64,000 nucleotides of DNA. Source: JBPRGG01 sp051418075 (GTDB lineage: Bacteria > Bacteroidota > Bacteroidia > Cytophagales > Cyclobacteriaceae). A model generated the notes under the pieces. The model was not told the origin of the DNA. It worked only from the letters and a program-made list of their open reading frames with translations, and ran no database searches. The DNA lies in NCBI GenBank assembly GCA_051418075.1, contig JBPRGG010000019.1, positions 1-64,000 of the forward strand. Reading direction: 5' to 3'. Made by a program: the position numbers and the translations under genes. Below are positions 45,076 through 54,900 of this stretch, piece by piece; positions within the stretch are counted from its first letter, which is position 1; every line of letters starts with the position of its first letter.

Positions 45076-47832
45076 TTAAATCACTTCAAACAAATATTTG
45101 CCAGATCCGATTTCAAATTCAATGGCATTGTCATTTTCTCCGATGAAGCGAATGCCTTTTTTGGCACCCTTTAATTGACCTTCCTGAAAAAGGATATCTT
45201 CCACTTCCTTGATTGTGGGCTGGTCTTTACCCAGTTTAGGAATCAACAACCGGGCCTGGGTATTTGCCGGAACAGTGACATCTAATTGTAATCCAGACTC
45301 CGTTTTGTTCCAGTTACTTTCAATTTCACCATATTCGCTGCCCACTTTGGCTTTTACCCATTCCAGGTCTCCTACCGGTTGGGGCGCTACAATAAATTTT
45401 TTGTAGCCTCCATTTTCAAATTCGGGTCTGATCCCGGCCAGGTAGCCATAGTACCATTCCCCCACAGAACCGTAAGCAAAATGATTCCTGGAGTTCATGC
45501 CCTCAGGACGTTCTGTATCACTGTTCCATAATTCCCACATAGTGGTGGCGCCTTTTTCTACCATATAGCCCCATGATGGATAAGTGGTTTGGGTGGCTAC
45601 CTGGTAGGCCAATTCATGATAACCATTTTCTGAGAGTATGGGCAATAAATATTTGGTGCCCAGAAAGCCAGTAGTCAGGTGGTTGTCATGTTCCTGCACA
45701 TCTTCTACAATTTTTTGAAAAATATCATCCCTCAATTCTTCTGGTACTATGCCAAAAGCTAAAGGCAACAGATTGGCGGTTTGAGTTTGTCCCACATATT
45801 CGCCCTGCTCAGGCAGGTAATACTTAGCATGATAAGCCTGGGCAATTTGCGGAGCCAGCTCTTCATAATAGCGGGCATCCTCTACTTTATTTAGTATCCG
45901 GGCAATCTGACCCATCAATTTGGTGGAATAATAATAATAAGCTGCTCCAATCGGCTTGGAAGGAGTTTTTTCCACGGCTACCCAATCACCATAACCTCCA
46001 AATTCATCATCGCCCCATTCATAGATATGGTTTTCACTGTTCTCTTTCATATAGTTGACCCAGGCTTTCATTCCCTCGTAACTATCAGCCAGGATCTGCT
46101 TGTCACCATAATATCGGTAGGTTTCCCAGGGAACCACCACCACGGCATCACCCCAGCCTGGCTTGGAAGGGCCACCCACTACAATAGGAGGATTAACATC
46201 ATAAACCCAACCTTCCGGCTCCTGACCGTCTAAAATATCTCTTTGCCATTTATTCCAGAAACTGCCCAGGTGCATGTTGTAGTTGGCGGTGGCGGCAAAG
46301 ATCTGGGCATCACCCATCCATCCCAAACGTTCATCCCGCTGAGGACAATCTGTGGGAACACTCATCAGGTTGCCACGCATGCCCCACATTATATTTTTCT
46401 GAATCTGGTTCAGCAATTGGTTGGAAGACTGAAAGCTGCCGTTGATAGGAGCATTGGTATGAAACACCAATCCGGTTAATGTATTTTCATCTGGTTCCTG
46501 GTTTAAGCCTTCCACTTGTACATATCTGAACCCATGATAAGTAAACTGAGGTTGCCAGGATTCAGCCGGCCCACCTTTACATATGTATTTGTCAGTAGCC
46601 CTGGCTGACCTAAGGTTTTCCTGGGCTACAGTTCCATCAGCATGTAACAACTCAGCATACTTCAGGGTGACTTCCTGTCCTTTTTCTCCTTTTAGATTAA
46701 GACGGGTAATGCCTACCATATTTTGTCCCATATCAAAAACATAGATTCCAGGTTTTACTTCAGTAATATTGACAGGTTTTATTTGTTCCGTAATTTGCAT
46801 GGTCTGGGTTTGCTGGGCCACCAGTTTAACCTGATTTTCGGGGGTAATAAGATCTGCGTTTTGCCAACTGGCATCGGCAAATGCGGGTTTATGCCAGCCA
46901 TCCTGTTCCAGGTTAGCATCATAATGTTCACCATGGTATAAAGTGTTTTCCAGGATAGGTGACTCATGCATTTTCCAGCTTTCATCAGTTACCAGTACAG
47001 TTTTTGTTCCATCTTCAAACTCTAAATGCATCTGCATTAAAAATTGTAATGGTCCATCGGCATAACTGGTTCCCCCTTGCCAGCCTAATCCACTGCTCCA
47101 CCATACATTGCCCAACAATGCCCCCATTGCATTGATTCCTGTTTTAACCTGATCGGTGACATCATAGGTCTGATATTGCAATTTTTCCGGATAATGGGTC
47201 CATCCCGGTGTGAGTAGATCCTTGCCCACTCTTTGGCCGTTGATATACATGACATATCCACCCAGGCCAGTAACATAGATACGGGCAGATGCAACGTCTT
47301 TGTCTACTGAAAATTCTTTCCGCAGGGCGATGGAACGGGGAGGTTTTTGCTTTTGATTTAAGCCAATCCATTGAGCCTGCCACTGAGAGGAATCCAGCAG
47401 AGCGGTCTCAAACCAGGAAACAGGGCTCCAGGGAGAAGCATTATCATCCATGTTCCAGGTTCTGACTTTCCAATAATAACGGGTACCAGATTGTAGGGGA
47501 GATCCATTATAAGTAACCTGAACAGACTGGTTTGAATTTATTTTGCCACTGTTCCAGACATCTGTATCCTCTTCATTGTTCAATTTTTCCGGCGAGGTGG
47601 CAACCATCAGATGATATGATCCTTGAAGGGCTCCCCGGGAATGGTTGATGATCTGCCAGGAAAAAACAGGTTTCTGGTCAATTCCCAAAGGATTTTCCAT
47701 ATAATTGGTTTTTAAATTGGCAGGAGGAGCAAGTAATTCATTCTGTTCAGTACAACTAATCATTGTCCAGATGGCAAAGAAAACCAGCCATAAAGTCAAA
47801 GAATGCTTTTGGTTTTTCATTTTTGGTATCAT
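45076..47832 (-). CDS. Alpha-L-rhamnosidase (GH78)
   Basis: A 918-residue lipoprotein (or 914 residues from the ATG at 47820, giving the leader MKNQKHSLTLWLVFFAIWTMISC, which I think more likely). Domain order fits GH78: an N-terminal fibronectin-like part (about 35-145, NLKTNYMENPLGIDQKPVFSWQI), a beta-sandwich with carbohydrate-binding features (about 150-340, SARIYVTGLGGYVMYINGQRVGKDLLTPGW), a linker, and the (alpha/alpha)6 catalytic domain starting near 470. The family signature VPTDCPQRDERLGWMGDAQIFAATANYNM contains the catalytic acidic residues. It removes terminal alpha-L-rhamnose. First gene of a four-gene co-directional run with the secreted protein, sulfatase and thioredoxin-like gene. 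Confidence 0.93.
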   Translation of the reverse strand: MIPKMKNQKHSLTLWLVFFAIWTMISCTEQNELLAPPANLKTNYMENPLGIDQKPVFSWQIINHSRGALQGSYHLMVATSPEKLNNEEDTDVWNSGKINSNQSVQVTYNGSPLQSGTRYYWKVRTWNMDDNASPWSPVSWFETALLDSSQWQAQWIGLNQKQKPPRSIALRKEFSVDKDVASARIYVTGLGGYVMYINGQRVGKDLLTPGWTHYPEKLQYQTYDVTDQVKTGINAMGALLGNVWWSSGLGWQGGTSYADGPLQFLMQMHLEFEDGTKTVLVTDESWKMHESPILENTLYHGEHYDANLEQDGWHKPAFADASWQNADLITPENQVKLVAQQTQTMQITEQIKPVNITEVKPGIYVFDMGQNMVGITRLNLKGEKGQEVTLKYAELLHADGTVAQENLRSARATDKYICKGGPAESWQPQFTYHGFRYVQVEGLNQEPDENTLTGLVFHTNAPINGSFQSSNQLLNQIQKNIMWGMRGNLMSVPTDCPQRDERLGWMGDAQIFAATANYNMHLGSFWNKWQRDILDGQEPEGWVYDVNPPIVVGGPSKPGWGDAVVVVPWETYRYYGDKQILADSYEGMKAWVNYMKENSENHIYEWGDDEFGGYGDWVAVEKTPSKPIGAAYYYYSTKLMGQIARILNKVEDARYYEELAPQIAQAYHAKYYLPEQGEYVGQTQTANLLPLAFGIVPEELRDDIFQKIVEDVQEHDNHLTTGFLGTKYLLPILSENGYHELAYQVATQTTYPSWGYMVEKGATTMWELWNSDTERPEGMNSRNHFAYGSVGEWYYGYLAGIRPEFENGGYKKFIVAPQPVGDLEWVKAKVGSEYGEIESNWNKTESGLQLDVTVPANTQARLLIPKLGKDQPTIKEVEDILFQEGQLKGAKKGIRFIGENDNAIEFEIGSGKYLFEVI

Positions 47833-48620
47833 GTTAATAATTTTACGGCTTAAGATAATGAATTTTGAATTATTTTTTGATCAAGTTATTCAAGAATTTA
47901 AAGAAACTCTTAATCTTATATTGTGTTATAGTTCAGAATATCCTTATTTCCTGACTATTTTTTAACCTGGAAAATGTGAGATACTAATGATGTTGTTTAA
48001 AAAATTGCACTGGTTGTATTTGCTTTCTGCAACTGTAAAGCGATCGGGACAGCCAGTAAAAATTGACCGAGTTTCTTATCTCGATGTATGAAAATTGGAT
48101 ATAAAACAAGCTTGATCCGGTCTGAATGCCCTGAAGGGTATTTTTCATTTGTTGTTTTTTCCTTAAAATTATAGCTTGCTATGATGTTATTGGAAAACTC
48201 TAAGTGTTTCTTTTGAATAGTATAAAGAGTATTTACTTTCTGCATCATAAAAGACATTCCACATTCCTCTATCTTTTGTCCTTCCGGACAGGACCTGCTT
48301 TTTAAACAAACAAGATAAAAAAAATGCCCACACCTTTCACGGCCCCTATGCTTGAGGCCATCGTATCCGGGCACACCAGCCTACAAGCATTTTCTGTCTG
48401 GCCAGAGCTGCTTTGACTTTCTTTTAATCATAGAATCATATAAATCATAATTCAGACAAATTCAACGTCGTCTGCAGTCGTCGATCAAAGAATGACGACA
48501 TGAGGTTTTCCAGGCTGGTATCCAGGCACTTTTTTTTCAGTTTTATACCTGATGGAACCGGACAGGTAGTCAATCAGGACGTATTAGATTTGTTTGTGAA
48601 TAATTAATTAAGAAATATAT
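47833..48620. other. 790-bp divergent spacer, no convincing gene
   Basis: A 125-codon frame on the minus strand (47997-48374) has no signal peptide or family resemblance and unremarkable composition, so I do not call it. The region contains CCTGAAGGGTA (about 48131), shared with the fold-back at 32241-32274, and a short CGTCGTC-type repetitive patch near 48460-48500. The right end contains a candidate promoter for the metallophosphoesterase. Confidence 0.5.
48585..48592 (+). promoter_or_regulatory. Candidate -7 box TAGATTTG
   Basis: TAGATTTG matches TAnnTTTG exactly and lies 28 bp ahead of the start codon at 48621. No good -33 TTTG is found at the expected distance, so the call is weak. Confidence 0.35.
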
Positions 48621-50861
48621 ATGAAAAGGCGGAATTTTCTTCAGAACTGCGGATTAGGTGTTTCTTCAGGCTACCTGGGTAAGTCAATACTAAACAGGAA
48701 ATTATGGCCATTAGACTATCCCTATCAATCACCCATCTCATCCATAGCAGAAGCTCTGTCGGCTGAAGGCCTGCTCCTGGTAAGATTAGCCTTGTCAGGT
48801 AATGATCCTGAACAGGCTCAGCAATTTATCAGTAAAATTAAGGTGAAAAATGCCAGAATCGATCGCATAAAATCCTTTTATTTTGAATCAGGTGAGGACC
48901 AATTGGATTTAAAAACCCACAGTATGGTTGGTTCCACCCCGGAAAAGGATGAAGATATTGTGGTTTTATGGTTGGAAAATGCCAGTGAAAACACGGTACT
49001 GCAACTGCAAATCAATAACCAGGATCATCAGATAACTCTTCCACAATTATTGGATCAACCTGAAGTACAGATCGGTTTGGGCCATGCCATGCTAACGGTG
49101 AACCTGTTGTTTGATAAAGAAATTGGTGAGATTGATATTTCCAGGCTAGGTATCGATCCAAACCAGAATTCCTTCAGATTTGCTATTTTCGCCGATCCTC
49201 AGGGCGGTGATCCGCAGGCTCCCCGAACCGAAAGCCCTACCCGAATGAAAATTCATAATGCCTTTATTGAAGAAAGTGTGGCCACAGCCAATAGTCTGGA
49301 TCCGCAGTTGGCATTTTCAGTTGTATTGGGTGATTTTGTAGACAGTAAGGGCCAGGAAGGTCATTATGAGCAGATGATCGACTTTTTTAAAAATTTAAAA
49401 AGTCCATATCTACTGGAGGTAGGGAATCATGAAACGGCCTATTCTGCCAAATTTAGTCCGGGGTACTATATGGGTGATATGAAAAACTTCTTTTCAGCCC
49501 AGCATCATGTCAATGGGATCAATAAGATACTTTATTCCTTTAATCTGGGACAATGGCATTTTATCGTATGGCCAGATCCCCTTCGTTCAGAATTCTGGCC
49601 CCGGCATCCTCATTATTTCGATTGGTTGGAAGGAGACCTGGAAAAATACAAGGATAAACCCACCATTTTCCTGCAGCATATTCCCATTCATCCTATCGGC
49701 ATAAATCCCTTGGTCAATTATGCAGAATCAGTGGAAGTCAAGGGACGGCTGTTAGATATTCTAAGTAAAAATGGCAACGTAAAATATGTGTTTAGCGGAC
49801 ATGTGCATATTCCCATCAAGGCATCAGTTAAAACAGCAGTAAGTTATAAAGGTATTAACTTCATTAATTTGCCTGCAGCCGGATACCGGCCCAGGGCTTT
49901 CGGGGAAGAAGATTTCTTTGGCGGGCCTTCCCAGGGAATTGCCATTGTGGATATAGCAGACCAGGATATTAACTTACAGTTTAAAACTGTGACGAACCAG
50001 GTATATCAATATCCTGATAAATTTCCCCTGTTTCAGCCTGAGAATTATCCCCTGTGGCTGCATCACAAATGGGAATTGACCGCTAACTCATCTTTAAAGA
50101 ATGGCAGCTTTGAAAATAAACTGTCAGACTGGGTGCAAAGATATGTATATCAGGAAGATGAAAACCCATCCAATGTTTGTAAAGTGGTGCAGAGGGTTGG
50201 TTTTAAGCAATCCTCAGCCCTGTATTTGTATAACCGGAAACGAGATTACGATATTCCCGGTCAGGACCGTATGCCACAAACCCTGAACCGGATATGCCAG
50301 GTAGTAACTGCTGAGGCAGGGAAATTCCCTGTTGTTCAGGTGCGCTATAAAGTAGATGCTTTGCATTCAACCTTAAACAGCCTCAACGGTGGCTATATTT
50401 GGATGGAGGGGTTTTCGGGATCCTGGAAGCGATTAAACCTGGTTTATTCTGCCGGCACCATTTATGGCAATATAGGTGGGAGATACTCCCAGATCGGACA
50501 GATCTCCCCGGTTCATTTTAATATTCCTGAAAAAACAGATGATTGGGGGCTTTTAACCATCAATTTAGCCTGGGACCATAATCAACATCATCCGGATCAA
50601 TCCTATGAACGATTAAACCTGGATAAACTGGTCATTAATCTGGGTGTTTGGACCATTAATGACGGCTTCAATCAGCGCTATGCAGTTTGGTTTGATGAAG
50701 TATCCCTGGATTGGACCGAAAATCTACCGGCTGCTCCTTCCTCCATAGACACTATGCGTCTTGATGAAAAAAATGAAGGTCAAATTTATTATTTCCGTAA
50801 TGACCATACAGCCGGGGAGCATCAATATGCTGATAATGATCAAATCTATCAGGATCTGTAA
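48621..50861 (+). CDS. Exported metallophosphoesterase with C-terminal beta domain
   Basis: A 746-residue protein with a Tat-like start (MKRRNFLQNCGLGVSSGYLGKS). The calcineurin-like core lies at about 190-420: FRFAIFADPQGG (metal Asp), SVVLGDFVDSKG, LEVGNHETAYS, FLQHIPIHPIG and KYVFSGHVHIP supply the metal-binding Asp, Asn and His. Residues about 485-720 form a beta-rich, carbohydrate-binding-like region (KNGSFENKLSDWVQR) reminiscent of family CBM folds. Substrate is unknown; a phosphodiester or phosphomonoester in the periplasm is plausible. It converges on miaA with 7 bp between stops. Confidence 0.88.
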   Translation: MKRRNFLQNCGLGVSSGYLGKSILNRKLWPLDYPYQSPISSIAEALSAEGLLLVRLALSGNDPEQAQQFISKIKVKNARIDRIKSFYFESGEDQLDLKTHSMVGSTPEKDEDIVVLWLENASENTVLQLQINNQDHQITLPQLLDQPEVQIGLGHAMLTVNLLFDKEIGEIDISRLGIDPNQNSFRFAIFADPQGGDPQAPRTESPTRMKIHNAFIEESVATANSLDPQLAFSVVLGDFVDSKGQEGHYEQMIDFFKNLKSPYLLEVGNHETAYSAKFSPGYYMGDMKNFFSAQHHVNGINKILYSFNLGQWHFIVWPDPLRSEFWPRHPHYFDWLEGDLEKYKDKPTIFLQHIPIHPIGINPLVNYAESVEVKGRLLDILSKNGNVKYVFSGHVHIPIKASVKTAVSYKGINFINLPAAGYRPRAFGEEDFFGGPSQGIAIVDIADQDINLQFKTVTNQVYQYPDKFPLFQPENYPLWLHHKWELTANSSLKNGSFENKLSDWVQRYVYQEDENPSNVCKVVQRVGFKQSSALYLYNRKRDYDIPGQDRMPQTLNRICQVVTAEAGKFPVVQVRYKVDALHSTLNSLNGGYIWMEGFSGSWKRLNLVYSAGTIYGNIGGRYSQIGQISPVHFNIPEKTDDWGLLTINLAWDHNQHHPDQSYERLNLDKLVINLGVWTINDGFNQRYAVWFDEVSLDWTENLPAAPSSIDTMRLDEKNEGQIYYFRNDHTAGEHQYADNDQIYQDL

Positions 50862-50868
50862 TTCAGTT

Positions 50869-51792
50869 TCAGGATAAATTATTAATCTGGCTGATCCTTG
50901 CTTTGATAAACTCCAGTAAATGATTGTAATCTTCCGGATGGTACCAGGTGTATTGGGGATCTTTTTTGAACCAGGTCAGCTGCCTTTTGGCATATCGTCT
51001 GGAGTTTCTTTTAAGCAATCGGATGGCTTCATCCTGGTCATAGCTGCCGGCATAGAAGTCAAAAATTTCTTTATATCCCACTGTATTCAGGGAATTGTAA
51101 TTTTTATACGGCAAAAATTGCTTTGCTTCCTCAAATAATCCGTCTGCTATCATTTGATCCACCCGCAAATTGATACGCCGGTATAATTCTTCCCTGGGTC
51201 TTTCCAGTCCGATCTTGATAACTTCAAAATACCTGGAGTTTTTTTTGCCCTGACGAAAATCTGAGAAGGGGCGGCCGGAGACTGTATAGGTTTCTAAAGC
51301 TCTTAGTAACCGTTTGGGATTATTTTTATCAACCTGTGTAAAATAAATTGGGTCAACCTCTGCCAGAACCTTTTGCAGATATTCAATGCCTGATTCCTCC
51401 CATTTTCTTTTCCAATATTGCCTGGTCTCAACTGGAATATCAGGCATTAGATCTATTCCATTGATCAATGCATCCACGTACATTCCTGAGCCGCCGGTTA
51501 AGATCATCAGAGGGTATTTCCGGAAGGCTTTGGCTAAAAAATCCAGCGCTTCTTTTTCAAATTCATAGGCATTATAATCCTGCTGCAGGGGTAAGAAATC
51601 AATAAAATGGTGTGTAACCTGACTTTGTTCAGATGGGGTAGGTTTGGCTGTGCCTATAGTCAATTCCTGATAAACCTGGCGGGAGTCTGCTGAAACGATT
51701 TCTGTATGCAGATCCAGACCCAGTTTGATAGAAACAGATGTTTTTCCTACTGCTGTAGGCCCTGCAATTACCAGCAATATTTTTTTAGACAT
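50869..51792 (-). CDS. miaA: tRNA dimethylallyltransferase
   Basis: Adds the isopentenyl group to A37 of tRNAs reading UNN codons. The 307-residue length is typical. Motifs: P-loop VIAGPTAVGKTSVSIKL, SADSRQVYQELTIGTAKPT, HHFIDFLPLQQDYNAYEFEKEA, LTGGSGMYVDALINGID, and RRYAKRQLTWFKKDP close to the end. It is transcribed alone and divergent from the hybrid kinase gene, with 194 bp between the two start codons. Confidence 0.95.
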   Translation of the reverse strand: MSKKILLVIAGPTAVGKTSVSIKLGLDLHTEIVSADSRQVYQELTIGTAKPTPSEQSQVTHHFIDFLPLQQDYNAYEFEKEALDFLAKAFRKYPLMILTGGSGMYVDALINGIDLMPDIPVETRQYWKRKWEESGIEYLQKVLAEVDPIYFTQVDKNNPKRLLRALETYTVSGRPFSDFRQGKKNSRYFEVIKIGLERPREELYRRINLRVDQMIADGLFEEAKQFLPYKNYNSLNTVGYKEIFDFYAGSYDQDEAIRLLKRNSRRYAKRQLTWFKKDPQYTWYHPEDYNHLLEFIKARISQINNLS

Positions 51793-51946
51793 AGCTTAAA
51801 CTTATAAAAGTAGTCCGGTTAAACATAAGTAAAATGAAATAATGCAGCTCAATACTGATCTGAAGGTGGACAAATATGCTAGTTTACCCCATAAATACAA
51901 AATTCATAATTCTATTTTGAACACTGAACAACTGAAATTTTTTTCA

Positions 51947-51954
51947 TAATTTTG
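51947..51954 (+). promoter_or_regulatory. Candidate -7 box TAATTTTG for the hybrid kinase operon
   Basis: TAATTTTG is an exact TAnnTTTG match, 32 bp before the start codon. The nearest TTTG upstream (51916-51919) is 27 bp away, longer than the usual 19-21. Confidence 0.4.
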
Positions 51955-51959
51955 AGTTA

Positions 51960-51979
51960 TATTATGATTAACCATAATA
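51960..51979 (+). promoter_or_regulatory. Palindrome in the kinase gene leader
   Basis: TATTATG (51960-51966) and CATAATA (51973-51979) are perfect reverse complements around ATTAAC. The palindrome lies between the candidate -7 box and the start codon at 51987 and could be an operator or hinder ribosome access. Confidence 0.4.
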
Positions 51980-51986
51980 CTGCCTG

Positions 51987-54900
51987 ATGGATTATAAAAA
52001 CAAAACCAAAGCTGAGTTAATTGAGGAAATTGAATTGTTGCATAAACAATTACAATCTCAGGCTGAGTTGAATAGCAGAGTGCGTACCGATCCTGTGGTA
52101 GTCAAGACCAAAAATAATCCTAACTTTGAAGAGCCAGAATTTAATGGCTCCATTATAGCAATTACTGTTAACCAGGAGCGTGAAATAATATCATGTAATT
52201 CATCATTTGCCAGCTTAATTAACAAAGACAAGTCACAGATCTGTGGTCAAAGGTTTGAAGAAGTAATCCTTATTTCCCCATCAACAGTCGATGGGATCAT
52301 TCATGACGCTTTTATAGAGGGTGTATTAAAAAAACCTTTAAAGCTGGATTTAATTAATCAAGATGTTAAAATTAAACTCAGTGGATTGGTCAGGAATTTT
52401 TCCTCTCACAAAAGCATTACCTTTCTGGGTGAAAAGATAGGCACCAAACATCAACGTAAATTCAGATCCAACAAGCAACTCCAGGAATTATTCAATAATG
52501 CTGAGGATCTTATCCAGATTTTTTCAGTGGATGGGAAATTATTATTTGTGAATGATTTTTGGAAAAAAAAGCTGGGGTATGATGATCAGGAAATCAGGAA
52601 ATTGAACCTGAAAGATCTGCTTGCACCTGAATACTATGAGATTACCAAACAGCGGTTATTTAAAATAGCCAATGGCGAAAAGGTGAACAGGCTAAATACA
52701 GTATTCCTGACCAAAGACAAAAAGAAAATCAACCTCTCCGGCAATGTCAATATCGGCATAGAGAATGATAAACCTCATGAATTCCGGGCTATTTTTCATG
52801 ATATTACCGAACAGGTCCGGGCAGAAAATGCTCAAAGCCTTTATTTTAGTATTGCCAATTTAACCATTCATAGCTCAAACCTGGAGAGTTTGTTTAAAAA
52901 TATTCACAATGAACTTCAAAAGGTCATTGAGGCAAAAAATTTTTATATTGCCCTGGTAGATCAAAAGCAAAAGTATCTGAAATTTCCCTATTATATTGAT
53001 GAATATGCTTTGTACAATAAACTGGAGCGCCCCTTTAGCCAGGGAATTACAGAATATGCCATTCGGAATAATAAGCCGATGTTTTTGTATAAGGAGGATT
53101 TGGAGGAATTGCAGAAATTTCAAAAAGTAGAGATCAATGGAAAGGTAGCCGAAGTATGGATAGGTGTTCCCCTGGTCCTTGAAAATAAGACCATTGGTAT
53201 CATCGCTTTGCAAAGTTATACTAACAGAAACTGCTACAATCAAAATGACCTGGAATTACTTGATTTCATATCCGGACAGATTGCCATTTCCATCGACAGG
53301 AAGCAAAAAGAGCAAAAGATCAATATTCAGAATGCCAGGATCAACGCGATCTTTGAAAACGGTTCACACCTTATCTGGTCGGTGAACAAAGATTTTGAGC
53401 TTACTTCCTTTAATCAGAATTTTGCCCGGGAAGTTAATCTGCTTTTCTATAATCGCAGATCTAACCAAATCAACCAACTCCAGTTACAAAAGCTTGATAT
53501 TAAAAATGATAAAACCTGGAGAAAGTATTATCTCAAGGCTCTGAAAGGCGAACCTGTGGCTTTCGAATACAAAGCCAAAAATCAGAAAGGAGAACTATGG
53601 CGGGAAATATTCCTCAATCCTATTTATTCTGGCAATGGAACCATTGATGAAGTGTCAGGCATTGCCCATGATATTACTGAAAAGAAGCTGTCTGAGATAG
53701 CGTTGCAGGAAAGTGAGGAAAAATTCAGAAACATCTTTGAATCTTTTCAGGATATTTATTTCCGTTGCGATTTAAATGGAGAGATCAAGGTGATCAGTCC
53801 TTCATTGGAAGAATTGGTGGGTTATGATCCCAAAAAGGTATTGGGAAAAAATATTACGGATTATTATTTATATAGTTCAAAGACCAAGCACCTGATTCGG
53901 GAATTGATCGAAAACACCTCTGTGCGGAATTTTGAAGCATCGGTTATTGATAAGGAAGGTAAGATCATCAATTGTATTTGCAATGTCCGGTTTATATATG
54001 ACAAAAATAACAAACCGGTGCAAATCGAAGGGGTGGCCAGAGATATTACAAAACTGAAAAAAGCCAATCTGGAATTGATCAGGGCGAAAGAAATAGCAGA
54101 AAAATCAGTTCAGGTAAAGGATCTTTTCCTGGCTAATATGAGTCATGAGATACGTACCCCTATGAATGGGATCATAGGTATGATAGATTTACTTAGTGGC
54201 ACCGAGCTGAATAAGGAGCAGCAGAATTACATCAAGACCATTAAAAAATCCTCAGAAACCCTGCTGAATATTTTGAATGACATTCTTGATCTGAGCAAAA
54301 TTGAAGCGGGTAAGATGAAGCTAAAAAAATCTCCGGTCAGAGTCAAAAATATGATGGAGAAGTTATATGCTTTATTCTCTCAGCAGGCTTTTGCTAAAAA
54401 TACCAACCTTTATTACCATATAGACAAACGTTTGCCTGAATTCATCCAGATCGATGAAACCAGATTACTCCAGGTATTATCCAATTTAACCTCTAATGCC
54501 ATTAAGTTCACCGATGGGGGAGGCTCCATTGATATTGGTCTGAAGCCTTTACCCAATGATCCTACCGGCAAAATGATCAAGGTAGATGTGACAGATTCTG
54601 GTATTGGCATCTCCAAGGAAAACCTGGATCGTTTATTCAGAAGTTTTAACCAGTTGGATAATTCACTTTCCAAAGCCTACAGTGGTACCGGTCTGGGACT
54701 AGCCATTTCCAAGGAATTATGCCGCTTAATGGGAGGTGAAATTGGTGTATCTTCCACTGTAGGTTTGGGCAGTACATTTTGGTTTACCTTTATGGCCGAA
54801 CCGGCTGACCCATCTACCATGCTGGAGGATGAAAGTTTCGAAGGAGAACTGGAGATCAACAATTACTTCACCATCAAGAAACCTTATATCTTGTTGGTTG

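Noticed and set aside
47997..48374. 125-codon minus-strand ORF
   Set aside because: No signal peptide, domain or favourable start context; lies in a repeat-bearing spacer.
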